This document shows positions 1 through 23,247 of a stretch of 64,000 bases of DNA, one piece after another. Every line of letters begins with the position of its first letter. Positions within the stretch are counted from its first letter, which is position 1. The translations under genes were made by a program, and so were the position numbers. The notes beneath the pieces were generated by a model that saw only the letters and a program-made list of their open reading frames with translations, was not told where the DNA came from and did not search any database. Origin of the DNA: Glandiceps talaboti (taxonomy: Eukaryota; Hemichordata; Enteropneusta; Spengelidae); the NCBI RefSeq assembly GCF_964340395.1, contig NC_135554.1, positions 10,085,475-10,149,474 of the forward strand. Direction: 5' to 3'.

Positions 1-2902
1 ATCTGCAATGCGCCTACGAAACAGTTGTTCAAAGTCTCCTCCGAGAACTTTGCCCATTTCTGTTTTTGTTGAGCGAAAGTGGTTGTCTTTGGGGATTTTA
101 AAGGGTAACAAGAAAGAATCGTATTTGTTCAGTAGTTCTTTGTCATTTTTTACTTGTCTATAGCCAGCCCATTGCATAAATTCTTTGCATCCATTTGTCG
201 ACTCAGCCTCCTTTATGACATCATAGGAAAGGCTTGATTTCCACGCCTGTGCAGTTTCGTCTGAGTCTCGCGTCGTTGAGTACATATTTCCTGCACGATG
301 GTCTGTATTTTCTCGAAGCCAGGACGCGACCGTCTCTGGTAGGTCAAGTCCCAGAAATTCATAAACCCGTTGCGCTGTTGAAATGGGGTTGTGGGCAAGG
401 TCTTCGTAACGAAGTAAGTGATAACGATGAAATAGCCAGTCACCCATGCTTGTTCCTATTGCTATATTTTTTACCGCAGATTGACAATATATCGCTAAAT
501 TATCAAATATTACTTTATTAAGATCAGCGAGAGAAATATTTTTCTTCCGAAAACGAAGGTTGATTACTGACGAAATTATACCCCTCGGGTCTCGTACTAC
601 ATGCAATACCTTCAAGTTTAAGTTTACGTCTCGTATTAAAGGGATAACATCTTCCAAGTCAAATATACGAATAGTTTTCACGGCAATGTGTTTTCGTCTT
701 TGACATGTATCCATTACGTCTAAAAGTAAAGGTTTTGTCTTCATTTCATTTGAAAACTTTCTGATGATTGTGTTCTGAACGTCAAATTTTCCATAACTCT
801 TGGTTACGTAGCACTCAGTAACTGATGACGTCAAATTACACGTGTATATATGATGCAACAGTTCGATCAGCTTGGGTCTAAAAATCAAGTTTTTCGTTGT
901 CGACTTCTCTGAACATTTATGATATAAAATCTTTCCCGGTTCAAATACGTAAAAAAAATCTGTGTTGATGTTAAATAATTCTGACGTAAACGTTGAACCG
1001 GTGCGATGAGAGGCGAGGATGAGAACGTTGACACGATTTCTGTTAGATGATTCTTTTGTTTCACTGGCAGTTGTAGAAGTTGTAAACACGTCATCAGCCG
1101 AGGTGACGTCAGCACTTTCCATCTCCATACTCCTGTATGTGTAAATAAACAGAAAAAATGGGTAAATATGTGAAGGACCTAGAAAAACAAGAATAATGTG
1201 GACACCGTTTTAGTTATCGATTCTGTAAGAGTTGGTTTGATACAGAATTAAATTCACAATAATAAATTTGAAAAACTTGAAACGATTCGATTTGTCGGAC
1301 AAGATCGCGAGGACAGGTGTAATACGGTTAGCATCGTTGCAATAATTTCGAATTTGTTTCCCATAATGACTATATTTATATTACGTCACCTAGATGACTA
1401 TAGTAATAAATTGATATTATTATTATTGTGGAATAGAATATAATATGATGGATGTAGGAATATGGTTCGATTCCTTGAGTTGCTTTTATTTCCTTCCTTT
1501 TTTTGTAGTCATCGATGTGATCACTCTCAGAACTACAAAATAAAAAGTAAATAATAAAGGACAAAGAAAGAAATTTAGTTGTATTCCTACATCCAAATTT
1601 ACGTCAGATTGCATAGAATTAAATTGTGGTATGGAGTTTGTGTCAAATACACCATACAGAGGGTATTAGGGTTAGGGTTTTTCACTGAGAGTTTCCCTAA
1701 AAATCTATTCAAAGCCTTATGCTATGCTATGATTATGAAATTCAACTATGGCCTAAGTATTTTTCACAAGTATTTGTGATTTTTATTTGGTGCGCAAAGA
1801 TTAACAATCGTATGTAACCATGTTCTCCAAAAATTACATTTCATGATCAGATTCAGTTATTCATAAATACTTAATACCTTATATCAGAGGAGTCCAATTT
1901 GTTTAGGAAAGGAAGCTTAGCGTGGATTTATCATAGCAATACTGTTTTCACACTGAGATACTCGTTTATTAAATATGGTAATGAACTCTCCAACGTGTGG
2001 TAATTTTGCTTTCAGCGTACAAAATTAGATGAGTTTCCTTACTGGCAAACTAACAAAATCTATATCATCAATAATTCCTGAGAAAATATCTCCAAAGGGA
2101 GACAGATAGTATGTTTACAAGGGAAACATGGCATATGTGTTCAAATATTATTGAAAAGGAAAACCGTTATTTCAACTTTAAATGTAACATATGTTCTAAA
2201 GAAGAAAGTCGACATAGGAAAGTTTCTACCTACGACTTCCCAGTACTATTCAGTCATATTATATAATGTGCATAATAGTCAAGGGGCATAGGTCATGTTA
2301 GTTCATTTTGAATGTGTATGGTAGATAAAGAGGTGGCACCAAAAAGATGTTGGATGTACAGTGCTTCGTCATGGCGTAGAAGTAGAAATATTTCCCGCCA
2401 GTTTTCGATGTCGAAGTATCTTTATTGAAAAAATACAGAGGAAGTCGACTAGCGGATTATGAGTTTACTTCATGCACTCAGACTAGGTCACAAGAACTTT
2501 TTCTGAATATCATGTTATTTGTTGGTCTAAGTGTCCGTGAAATAAAACAGTTGTTAAAAAAATATTTTAAATATATGTAATCAACATAACCCCTTCGCCG
2601 ACAAATTCAAGATTTTGTGGGTAACAATATTTTAATGCCATGTCATTTTTGACAAAAATATAAGAGTGATTTACCAACGAGTCAATTATAGTCATGCATA
2701 CTTACGTAGACCTGCAAGTGCAATTTCTATTTGGTTGTTGTATATTCGTCAAGCTCGTTGTGTCGTTTGATGGGAATGTCGCGAGGAATAAAACAAACGA
2801 GTTTTGTATGATCGTGGTGACCCCTACAATAGTCAGTGCCACCATTGCCGTAAAATACAGTTTCTTTGTATTTCTGTTGAACATTACACGTACAGGAAGC
2901 AT
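1..2902 (-). CDS. Carbohydrate sulfotransferase (CHST-like), type II membrane protein, 3' end outside window
   Basis: Likely Golgi enzyme transferring sulfate from PAPS to a sugar of a glycan. Exons on the minus strand: 2706-2902 and 1-1132, the latter running off the window, so at least 443 residues. Exon 1 gives a short basic cytoplasmic tail and a hydrophobic signal anchor at about residues 15-40, then a Ser/Thr/Asn-rich stem. The donor GTAAGT follows position 2706 and the acceptor ACAG precedes 1132; both sides are phase 2. Exon 2 carries the 5'-phosphosulfate loop LASHRTGSTF (residues 105-114), the YVFEP motif, the 3'-phosphate loop VVRDPRGIISS and the family motif LLRYEDLAHNP. The start could be M1 or the internal M7 (2884). 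No frameshift is seen. The paralogue at 4698-7787 is transcribed divergently. The exact sugar and position sulfated cannot be told. Confidence 0.85.
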
Positions 2903-4697
2903 AACTAAAGTCAGTCAGTGTTGCTGGTGAACTTGGGTTGTGAACTCCACACTTGTAGAAAGCTTCGGTAACGGAATGTCGGTTTGCAGCGATAACAACT
3001 TGAAGACGGTGACGTGCAAGTAGAAAGCGACGACCGAGGAATAAATACACGTTTATCGACAGATACACCCAAGGGTTATCTGAAACCAACGGAAGGGCCG
3101 AGCTGATCAGAAAGCATACGTAATTAATTACACTGTATATGTTCTATTATAATCCTTAACCATACAACAGGTGTGTTTTTTTATTTCCACACTTATCTAT
3201 CCAATCTACACAAACCTTGCGAAAAAAAACCCAGATGGTAAGTGACCGGGCTAGAAATAAACAGGTGCTGATGATTGGCTGTCATATGAGAAGGTAGGGG
3301 AGCCTTCAGTATTTACAGGGGGGAAGGCCGGAGGAAATCACACATGGTCTGTTAAGAAAAACACGACCCTCCCCCAATTCTCCATTCATAAAAAGTGACC
3401 CTCCCATTTGCCCCATTTTGTAAAACATGACCCTCCCCATGGTATTTGCATATACTGAACGTTAATCAATATTCCCATTATATGTATACATACAAATTAA
3501 ATGATTTTGACTCTGTATTAGAAAGCAATATTTGTACATATACTACCATTGCAGGAGTCATATAGAAACGCCTGTGATCAGAACGAAAATATAATGATAG
3601 CAAAATATTTCAGGTTGAGTTTAGATAGAACTTATTCAGTCATCTTGATACTATCTCTTGTAATTTGTCTGCATAGCTGCAGTTACGAAATGTACACAAT
3701 TTACTGTTCAGCAAATGTTGTAGCTCCTCTCACCCTCTCTTCTCAAAAAGTGTTAAGCCCCCGGCGCCAAATGAAACTCAAGCATTAGTTTAGCCACCCC
3801 TTCTTTCACCTACACTACAGTGGAGATATAAATTATATGGTACAATAACACATTAAAATAACAGTGATAGCCAACTACAATAATACTCCGAACGAGATTA
3901 CTTTACACAGGATGTGGATTTCACATGCATAAGGAGATGTCTCTAATAATTAATAAACATAGTCAAATGAGAATCATCATGAATTTCAATGCATAAGAAT
4001 AATACTAGTATGTAGTCATATATTAACAACTGTTGGTAATTGTCTTTCTTCTATCTAATTTATATCCATACCATTCCTGTTCACGTTGCATTAGTGTTCA
4101 AGTCAGCTTATTTGCTGATTTGAAAGTATCTCGTTTGGGATAATTAAGCTGAAATACTGCTCGCCAATCACTCCTGGATGGATACATACACACAAAGCAA
4201 TTTCATTTGAAAAGTAAAGTGTTTATGACCAAGGCGTTTCGATCAAGCTTTGCTGAGCTGCCACTGTAAGCTCAATCCGTCATACTAACAAACAAAACAC
4301 GTGAAAGCTTCTGGATTAAACACATACAGAGAAAATAGAATAACGCACAAACAATAGCAGTTGTTCTGATTACTATACCACTTGGAGTTAAGTGACTGGA
4401 CGTAAGCGATAAATCAATATCGATGCCATAGTGTGCCTAATTTGAATAAATTATAGTTTTAATTTCATACAGCGAGAATTTGTGTTACCTCCGTTATGGA
4501 AGAGAAGAACTGTATATTCACTTGTGTTACATTTGCCGAGCAACGGAGTGAATATTTGCTTTGTAGGTAACACAAAACAACTAAGTTTGTATATTTTCAT
4601 CATGCGTTTACGGACGATTTCACCCGGTACCAGCATTTGTCACTGAGCAAATAGTATACACGTTTGTTAAAGTTCGACCACTAATCTACAGTTAAGA
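2903..4697. other. Divergent intergenic region between the two sulfotransferase genes
   Basis: About 1.8 kb separates the two start codons. It must hold both promoters, but I see no convincing TATA box or other defined site. It contains a low-copy C-rich stretch at about 3346-3440 in which the phrase TGACCCTCCC recurs, probably a degenerate dispersed repeat. Otherwise it looks like ordinary AT-rich sequence. Confidence 0.5.
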
Positions 4698-7600
4698 ATG
4701 CGATCAACCCTGACACGCGGATTCATCCTGTTAACTGTATACACAATTTGTCTTGTAATACTGTTGGGTCTCACACCTCACAATGTATACAGGCCAGTAT
4801 TGAAGATGGCAAGCAGTTTACTAAGCTACACAAACATCGGGAATAGCGAGTCGAAATACAGATACAAGGAAGAGAATTTGACAATTCAGCGGAACGCATC
4901 GTGGTAAGTGTGATAATATCTAGCTTGTTGATTTTGAAGTTTCATGAAAAGCTCGAGCTAGCGATCGTGGTTTCTTTTCAAACCCTAACAGTTGTAACTA
5001 GAACGATGAACGACGTGGGCTTCTCTGGAATGTGATTAAAAAAAGTAACCAAAGGTAATATTTTGGCAAGAAGTCTCCAGGGAAATACAAGTAAATTGTC
5101 ATAATTTTACCTTTTAGCATATGCAAATGTTTAAGGTCGACGGTATAATTTGGGTCGGTCGGGTTATAGGAAACACACTTTTTTATTTGGCCTAATCGTT
5201 TCTATCAAAGATTGGGCGTGCTTTAGCGAAAAGTCTATTATGTTATTGTTCATGATATATCGGACAAACCTTACTACAACAGTTGAGGCCAAAATCAAAC
5301 ACGGCGTTCAATTCTATATGAATGATGAAGTCTATGGCTAATTCTAACACAGCCTTGTAACCGTTCATTGAGAACTTTTGCTCTTGATAAATACCACTAC
5401 GTTCAATATGCTGGCACATATGCCGTCACCACACCGTCTCCAGCTTTACCATACGGATCACTTCATTATATATACGGTAATACCACATTATAAACTACAA
5501 TGTACCATAATTAAAAACTCAAACCTTTACTGTAATTAATCTAGCCGACGGTTGCTGGTCGATAAGAGCAGTCTTACTAAACTCTATGTTTCTCATGTCC
5601 CAACCAACCAATCATACGTTTCTTCAAGCTGGCGAAATTAAATAAAACAGACGCCCTCTACGGCATGATTATAAAGAATCACACCCAACGAGCGCGAATC
5701 TGAGCGAAAATTATCGTTCATTCCTGAAATTTGGGATATTTAAAGTGGCCTTAAGATTGAGGAATTGGTAATTTGGATTTTTAATTTTAGAAAACAATTT
5801 TATCAAGAATTTCTAGTTGAAAAATCAGATCTAGAGTGAAACTTTTTGCAAATTACTGAGTTACAAAGAGGGACCAGGTCTATTTTGTTTCACAGTGATG
5901 TTTAAGCACGCAGTCGTGATAAAATTGCTTTATCAATTTAAAATCCAAAATAAATACCCAATCCTCATCCATATCACCACTTTCACAAAACAAATGGTTC
6001 ACCGTTTTCCTCTGACTTTATTGTCATTTCTAATTCACACGATTTTACGAATTGAAAGTATAACTAACATGCATTCATCATACAGTTAAAATTTAATAAA
6101 CAAAAGAAGCTGCCCAACCTACCGTTGTGATACAATGATAACTATAGAATTTGGTAGGGGCACCCTAACATACATTTAGAATAATACATAGCCTATAATT
6201 ACATAATGGCTCACAATAACGACATCTACAATAAAACCGTTATTAACAAGGTTTTATACTACGAATTGAACTTTGAGTCTTTGTATGAAGATTCCACCAA
6301 CACCACGTGCATTTACAGTCCCAGACCATTGTTCACTATAGTGGGCTGATACTGTAGGATAAGTCTTTTTTCATGGTGGGTGGGGAACGAGGAATCGGAG
6401 GGTCACCGTTTGAGGGCGCTCAGTAGAACAAACTCATAAATAATTAATAAGGTAGCCATAGTAAAGTTTGTTTAAAACCAACAAAAGAACAATTTTAAAA
6501 TTGATTTAGAAAAACACACACCAGCTTTTAAAAAAAAACACAGGGCACACAAGATGTCACAGTGGTCTTGATATAACCGCCAATTAGATAATAAAGAAAT
6601 ATGATCAGTTCTCTACCATGAATGGTTTTTGAAAAATTTCGATATTGCCTTTTTAGTATGAATAGTTTTTGTAACTACATGGTATAATTGAATGTGTGTT
6701 TATATTCCCTTACAGGCATGATGAGCACGCCATTGACAGTTATAATCTATCAAGAATAGAAAATGAGGATAGAGGAGACAGACACACTAATGTATTAATT
6801 TTAGGTGGATATCGCACAGGGTCAACCTTTGTTTCGGAGTTGTTCGGACAAAACCCAGACTTCTTGTACGTGTTTGAACCAGGACTGTCATTAAAGAGAG
6901 CATGCATGGAAAACGATACGAATATAACTTCAGAAATGTATGAACGAACTTTTTCCGCTAAATTAATGGAATTATTTCACGATATTTACACGTGCAGATT
7001 CCAGTCAAAATCATCACAGTGTTATATTAATGATGTAAAATACGACTTCAATTCAGCCTTGAAGATAGGAAGACGTCATGACATACGGTATTTTATGTCG
7101 CAGTCAAAACAAGCGAGAGCAAACCTTACTATCGATAAAATTAAACAACGCTGCCGACAATACAAGCACATCGCCATCAAAACTATCCGTTCTCAAGATC
7201 TCAACGATGTGACACTACTTGTGAGAGACCCCATCGTCAACCTAAAACTTATACACCTTATTCGAGATCCAAGAGGTCGAATGTCATCTATAGTTGGAGT
7301 AGACAATGCTAAATCCAGTACAATTATGGCGGGAAATAAGACAGATTTACGCATGCGCACAACTGCATCGTATTGTGAGTCGCAACTCCAAGATCTGTTT
7401 GTGGGACAACAAATGAGGGGTTGGATGTTACATAACTATATTGCCATTCGGTACGAAGACATAGCAATCCAACCTTTAATCATGACCAGAAAAATCTACG
7501 ACTTCCTTGGCCTAAACGTCCCTTCTCAACTCACAACCTGGTTGAAGGAAAATACTAAAACCACAATAAAAGGTATATACGAGACGAGTCGCAATTCTAA

Positions 7601-7787
7601 AGTGACGGCGCAGGCGTGGCGAACAAAAATGTCTATGGATACAATAATGCAGATAGAAAATATCAAGTATTGCAACGAATTGATAAAAACTGTTGGATAT
7701 CGTTTTGCAAGTCCCGACAACCTTCTTAATATGAATATTTCGTACATCTTGCCTGCTCCGAACATTATAACATTAACAGGGCACTAA
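4698..7787 (+). CDS. Carbohydrate sulfotransferase (CHST-like), two exons, complete
   Basis: Predicted 425-residue type II Golgi sulfotransferase using PAPS. Exon 1 is 4698-4903 and exon 2 is 6716-7787. The donor is GTAAGTG, the acceptor is CCCTTACAG, and the split codon restores Trp69 (phase 2). The N-terminus is MRSTLTRG followed by a hydrophobic anchor at about residues 9-25 and a stem with N-glycosylation sequons (NLT, NAS). The catalytic part has the 5'-PSB loop GGYRTGSTF (99-107), YVFEP, the 3'-PB loop LIRDPRGRMSS (around 250-260) and IAIRYEDIA. These motifs and their spacing match the GlcNAc/Gal 6-O-sulfotransferase (CHST1-7) group. The gene structure is the same as in the divergent minus-strand neighbour. 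The acceptor sugar is not predictable from sequence alone. Confidence 0.9.
4904..6715 (+). other. Intron of the plus-strand sulfotransferase
   Basis: This 1.8-kb intron starts GTAAGTG and ends CCCTTACAG. It holds a fragment of the AGGCCTAA dispersed repeat at about 5145-5194 (GGGTCGGTCGGGTTATAGG then GGCCTAA). Otherwise it is AT-rich sequence with no recognisable gene; short ORFs in it have no family signature. Confidence 0.7.
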
Positions 7788-7941
7788 GTTGTGACTCTGG
7801 TCACCCGAGATTCACAGTATCTCTAGTCACCCGAGATTCACAGTATTTAAAGTGATAGCATTCTGAAATATACGAATATTTTTTTTATAACGCACACTTA
7901 AGGTATGTCATATGGCTCAGCAAGTTAAAGTTTTTGAATAT

Positions 7942-7947
7942 AATAAA
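7942..7947 (+). terminator. Poly(A) signal AATAAA of the plus-strand sulfotransferase
   Basis: A canonical AATAAA lies about 155 bp after the stop codon, in AT-rich sequence, and no other exon follows. It is the likely 3' end signal of the sulfotransferase mRNA. Confidence 0.55.
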
Positions 7948-8125
7948 TTATGTGTTCTAATGTCAATATAATAATATGTTTCATATATCCATATTTTTTG
8001 CCTAATTACATAATTGATAAGCTGGCAACAAAGAGAATAGACATTCAAAATCCCTCCAGAATTGTAATGCATGGTCTTGGTAACTTTTTGTTGTTGCAAT
8101 TTTTAGCCATAGGACAAACCTTTTA

Positions 8126-8126
<1 letters not shown>

Positions 8127-8182
<56 letters not shown>
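8127..8182. repeat. (CA)n microsatellite
   Basis: Uninterrupted CA dinucleotide run of about 28 units downstream of the sulfotransferase. Confidence 0.97.
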
Positions 8183-8184
<2 letters not shown>

Positions 8185-8511
8185 AGACAAAATATGTATT
8201 GGAATCGGAATTTAGCATGAGGTAACATGTCGTTCCAGAATATTTCTTATTTTCCTCGAATCCCATTACAAATACATAACAAGTCATTTTGATATTGACA
8301 TGAACGATCATGGTCACATGACCTGTTGCGTCAAAATAACGTCATAAAATTGTGACAATTGGTTGTTCAAAGAAAAGTAGTTTTGATATTCATCGCTTTG
8401 TAATGAACATTAATTTTCAATGAATTGTTATAACTTAATTTTGAGTGAAATTTCTGGCATAGATCCGTGGGACAATTATGTGTGGAAGGGAGTGACCTCA
8501 TACACACAATA

Positions 8512-8803
8512 CAAGTACATACATACATACATACATACACACACACATACATACATACATACATACATACATACATACATACATACATACATACACACAT
8601 ACATACACACATACATACATACATACATACATACATACATACATACATACATACATACATACATACATACATACATACATACACATACATACAGACGTAC
8701 GTACGTACATACATACATACATACATACATACATACACACACATACATACATACATACATACATACATACATACATACATACATACACACACATACATAC
8801 ATA
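8512..8803. repeat. (CATA)n tetranucleotide microsatellite
   Basis: About 290 bp of CATA repeats with CACA interruptions and a short CGTA patch at about 8695-8708. Long open frames on both strands here are products of the repeat and not genes. Confidence 0.97.
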
Positions 8804-8970
8804 ACAATTTCTGGTTTTTAATTAGTTTTATCGCTGATAGGTAATCATTTTAACAATGAGAAAATTCTACAATCTATAGCTACAATCTAAGAAAAGTGCA
8901 TTCTGGACATAACGCATATCTTATAATGCACGTTTTCATTCATCAGTTGGTTGACGGTGAATCAAACTTC

Positions 8971-18436
<9,466 letters not shown>

Positions 18437-18870
18437 GACGAATGCTATATTTGGAATTTGTTATCGATTCAAACTTAATAGTTTATAGTTACGAAACATG
18501 CAAAGCTGATCAGGGCCACGGAGTGAGGGACAGCAGGTTTCAAAATGCGGGTTAAGAATATTTCCGTTGTGAAGCACTGGTTTGAACTGTTGGAACTTGG
18601 ATGGGCTTTAAAATATGACGTAAGAATGACAGAGAAGCCTGTTCGTCATCAGTAACCGCTCTCAATATGTTTATTACTGACAGAAGTACTTTATCTACTA
18701 ACCAGATGTAAACTGAATGCCTTTTTTTAAAAATAAATGTTTGTCTCTACATACATTATTGTTGGGATTCACAATTCTGAGCTATACTTACACATGATAT
18801 ACTCCTGAATTCGTACAAGCGTGGTATGATTAATTTACTTATTATTGGTGAAGAAGATGGTTATATTTGG

Positions 18871-18964
<94 letters not shown>
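18871..18964. repeat. (GA)n microsatellite
   Basis: Uninterrupted GA run of about 47 units between the divergent AKR genes. Confidence 0.97.
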
Positions 18965-18966
<2 letters not shown>

Positions 18967-18967
<1 letters not shown>

Positions 18968-19245
18968 CACAATACATGTACTTACTAGGCAGCAAAGTTA
19001 AACAATGGTTCTCTTCACTTGCCATCTGATTTACAGAAAGACTACACATTTTGATATTTCAAGCTAAACATCGATATTGGATTCTTGACATACTGAACAG
19101 AAAGAAAGCGATAGACAACAAATGGCGAAATATTAACAGCATACTTTTCACAATATTAATGTATGTCTGTTTAGTGTATAATACAGCAAATACGTATGTG
19201 TTAATCTTTTACATTTTTATTTCAGAAGAATGACAACATGCCAGA
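18967..19245 (+). repeat. Direct repeat, copy 1 (copy 2 at 62218-62492)
   Basis: Both copies share ACATGTACTTA, AGAAAGACTA, ACATTTTGATATTTCAAGC, GACATACTGAAC, ATGTCTGTTT and the closing TTTCAGAAGAATGACAA. Similarity spans about 275 bp with small indels. The origin (retroelement piece or segmental duplicate) is unclear. Confidence 0.75.
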
Positions 19246-20921
19246 ATTCGGATTTGTCGATTGGGTCTAAACATAGGACGACAACTACAAATTAATGCAT
19301 GTTCGAATCTCTCTCGTTATTGATTAGACCTTACAAACTATTGGTAACATTTAAATGCGAGAAAGTATCTTCTATATGCAAGATATAGCTTGGGTTTTGA
19401 TAATTAGTACTTGAGGTGATGGTCAAAGATCAACGTGTTAAAAGAAAGCTGACATCTAATAATATCTGGTAGACTTTTGAACGGATCCTCTATCCATAAC
19501 ACATTTTGAATTATACATTAAATCATGATTTCTTTCCTACATATTGGCCATTATTCATTAAAAAGTTTTATGTTCATTATGTTATTTTCAGTGATTTGAG
19601 CACTAAAAGTAGTCCTTGTCTATATTTTTCTTCTCCTATTATTACTTATGGACATAGTTGAAAAGAAATTGGCAACAAGTAAATAGATAAATAAATAAAC
19701 AGACAGACGTTCCCAGCCCCTTTGAAATGTCCTCCCTTTGGGGGACTAGACATGAGTGTTTGCGGCCTGATCACATTCAGAGAGAGAGAAAGGAGAGAGT
19801 GAAATACCACCTAAAATAAGATACTGTACACTGTAGGATCACGCAATAACAAAGAAATGAATCGCAGACCATGGATTCGAAGATATGGAGTAAAAATGTA
19901 CTCATGCGTGTTGAGAGATGTGCAGTAATTCATGTAGTTGGAAATGGTGACGCAGGTTCCTTGTATAATACTGGCAATTGCCATTGGCGCAGGAACACTG
20001 AGTTGTTCAGTAGTTGTGAGACGCTCATGTTACCACGTTAAATATAATATAATTCAAGTGCAAGGTGAACAGCTCACTGGTATTAACATGGGTACATTGA
20101 CTCGAAAAACTTGTATTATTGTGGTGGCAAACATGACATGCGAATATTGTACTGTGCTACCTACAGCTACTCCGGATCCATCCTACAAAGGGACACCACA
20201 AACAGATAGACATGTGTCGAGTTGATCTGTTTGTGTTACTGACATGCATAAAGCAAGAGTTAAAAATAATATATTTTCTCAACAAGTGAAAGTTTCAATA
20301 CTCAATATACTATCGAGGCATAACACTCCCATCCTCATAGCTAGCTGTTCTATTCTGTTAAAAACGGATACACTCATAAATGTTATGTCATCTTTGGGCG
20401 TGGCAGGAATATGTAAAACAACTCAAATTGTTAACCAAATAAAAATCTCGCTCGTCAATGCTGTGAAAGATACTTGATTGGGTGGATGTTCTGAAATATA
20501 TATGTATATCATTAATAAGGATGAAAATGTAAATGACGGTTTTCTGGTCATATGAACGGAAGCCACGCTAATGTATTTATTTATGCATTTATTCATTTAC
20601 TTAAGAACTAACAGGTTGCCCCAATTATATAAATTATGTTAATAGTGGGGAAAGAAGTAATAATAATAATAATAATAATAATAAAGAATTAAAATTTAAA
20701 CTATTTACAATACACATAAAAGAATACCATATGCATGCATACAGATGCCATTGTGCTTATACTATTGTTATGTTGATAACGTCGTTATAGATTGCACCTG
20801 GTTCATTTGGTCTCCATCTGAGCAATCGCAACGTGTGGCCCAAAAGCAAGAGCACTAATTTACCGTGACAGTTGGTTTTCTCCAATATCATTTAGGAACG
20901 AGTTATAAACTTGTCATAATT

Positions 20922-23215
20922 ATGGCTACATATGCAAAACTGTATACGGGAGCTAAAATGCCGATGGTAGGACTTGGTACGTGGCAGAGTAGCCCTGGTG
21001 ATGTTGGCAAAGCAGTGGTGGCAGCCTTAGAATATGGGTACCGTAACATCGATTGTGCACTAGTGTATGAAAATGAAGCCGAAGTCGGAGAAGCACTTAA
21101 AACCCAATTTGAGAAAGTGAGTTAAAATAATATTATGAGTTTTGAAATACTTAGGCATGGCTGTGATTGAGTGTTTTATTTGTAGAATAGGGAAGAATAG
21201 TGATGAAAGGTGTATTCAGCTTGCTTGATGTTGAGTTTGGTCTGACATAACCACGAACTAGAAATGAGCTACAAATCTATAGATTTAGTCTTGGGACAAA
21301 GTTCATTTTAAATTCTAAGGTAATATACATATATGCACTGTGAAAGAACTGTAATACGCAAACTGAAAAGGCATTGAGTTCTAGTCTCTTGGTATAGTTT
21401 ATATAATTGATCATTCCATTATTGCTAAAAGCAAGTAGCCTACTTCATGAGAAGTCTTAGGCTTTGACCTTTTGTATGGATATACATATCATAGACAAAC
21501 GTCAAGCAAGGCATAACAATTCATTGTTTAGGTACTTTTTGTATGCTGTCGATAAACAGATTAGGAGATGTCTGATAATTTTCACGAAACAAGTAATGTA
21601 CCGATGTATTCACACCGACTCTCAACTGTCCGGAAACTGAATATACTATGAGGCCTAAAAAAATAATTGTTTGTATCCGACCACGCTCAATGTTAGAATA
21701 GGTTGGGGTAGGTAGATTTTTTATTTAAAATTTTTTGTATATATATTCTTTCATATGTAAGTGTCTAGTTCAGGTAGTCATGTTTTCCATTGTTTTCCAT
21801 ACATTTTCTTTGTCACGACCTTTAATTGCCCATGTCTGGGATGAATAAAGTTCTATTGAATTGAATTGAATTGAATTTATAAGCGGGACCAACTGGATCT
21901 GTCAGAGGACCTGCCTATTGAAACAAAGTGATGTTATACCACGTTATATAACATACACTGCCTCGAACACAATGGATTTGATAGTAGAACATTACTCATT
22001 CATTACGTAAAGTTTAAATCTCGAGCGAAATCTTCATTTATCAATCTGTCACCATGTAAAATGTTTATATATAGTAAACGATAAAAAAATTGGTGGTTCA
22101 CCCAAGGATGCAATTTTTGTGGCGCAATGACTACGCATGCGTGTTCTATGAACTCAGACTTACGCCATTTTAGTCAAACTGGCGACTCCAAATTTTGAAT
22201 CACACCGTTCCTCAACGAGCGACAAACTAGCGTATGTGTCAATATTATTCACTGTTTAGGAGTTATCTCTGATTTTAGCATAATGATGACCTAATAGGGT
22301 CACCAAATGCAACCATTTCAAATCTAGAATATCGTCAACTCCAACGTACATCAAGAAACCCGCGACTTAGCAAGGGCCGCGACTTAGCGATGTGCTCATT
22401 ATATATTCATAACCACACATTAACACACGTCACACGTCAGCTTTTCTTCATTCTTCAGTAATGTGCTGATGAAACTAGTACTGTACATGGTTTTATGAGT
22501 GCAAGTTCATGGGCGATATTCATAAAAAAACAACAACAATACGGTACGCACGAAATAAAAGTTTCAATATTCAGTAAATCTTTTCACGAACATGACGGTA
22601 TGTATTCGAAATTTATTGTGATGGACGCTTGGACGTAATATTGTAACAGTCCTGGGTTAACAGTAAATCTTTGAGGAAGACCATCATTCTAGGTATTCTA
22701 TGGTATTCTATGGTATTCTATGAATTGTGAGTTGTAGGTGACCGAGTGGTTACACCACTTGCCTCTTACCACTGTGGTCGGGGTTTGAACCCATTCATGA
22801 TAAAGCATATACCACACTGTAAGTAAGAAGAGTGTCGTTCAGTTTGTCTCTACCGAACAACGCAGGTTTTCCCCTGGTACTCCGGTTTCCTCTTGCATTA
22901 ACACTGAACCCATGAGGGATGGCACTCACTGGTCATGGACTTCTTGGGAGACAAGTGTTTATGTACTTAAAGAACTATTCAGTATTAATAAAGATTATTA
23001 TTGTGTTTTTATTGTTTGATATGATGTGCATGTAAATGACCTCCCATATGTTTCCCACGGTGATAATGTCGCTCCTCTCTCGAATAGGAAGTCCATATCT
23101 TTTGTGAAGCGCCGCATTGCTGATAGACTCTGGAGTTGATTGTCTATGTTACTTAATTGTAGTATGTTATTGGTGTATCGTGATGATGATGATGATGATG
23201 TTGATGATGATGGTG

Positions 23216-23247
<32 letters not shown>

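Larger units (their letters stand above)
18437..20921. other. Divergent intergenic region between the two AKR genes
   Basis: About 2.5 kb between the two starts. It contains a (GA)n run of 94 bp at 18871-18964, a segment at about 18967-19245 that is repeated in the same orientation at 62218-62492, and a short (TAA)n at 20659-20685. ORFs at 19938-20225 and 20244-20477 show no recognisable family. No promoter motif is clear enough to call. Confidence 0.6.

Noticed and set aside
885-1115. 76-codon minus-strand ORF
   Set aside because: A shadow frame of the sulfotransferase catalytic exon, which carries the PAPS motifs.
1660-1682. Telomere-like TTAGGG units
   Set aside because: Only about two units; expected by chance in AT-rich DNA.
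2727-3089. 120-codon ORF on the minus strand
   Set aside because: It overlaps in another frame the anchor exon 2706-2902, whose donor and phase match the sulfotransferase catalytic exon exactly; the ORF itself has no recognised motif.
8367-8844. Several ORFs of 98-146 codons rich in Tyr/Met/Val/Cys or Ile/His/Thr
   Set aside because: They are translations of the CATA microsatellite, open on both strands and in all registers.
18826-19049. ORFs of alternating Arg-Glu or Ser-Leu
   Set aside because: Products of the (GA)n run.
19938-20477. Two plus-strand ORFs of 95 and 77 codons between the AKR genes
   Set aside because: No recognised family on either strand and no convincing start or splice evidence.
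22731-22803. Functional tRNA gene
   Set aside because: The A and B boxes are good, but the cloverleaf is not convincing and the sequence continues into a SINE body repeated at 46.9 kb.
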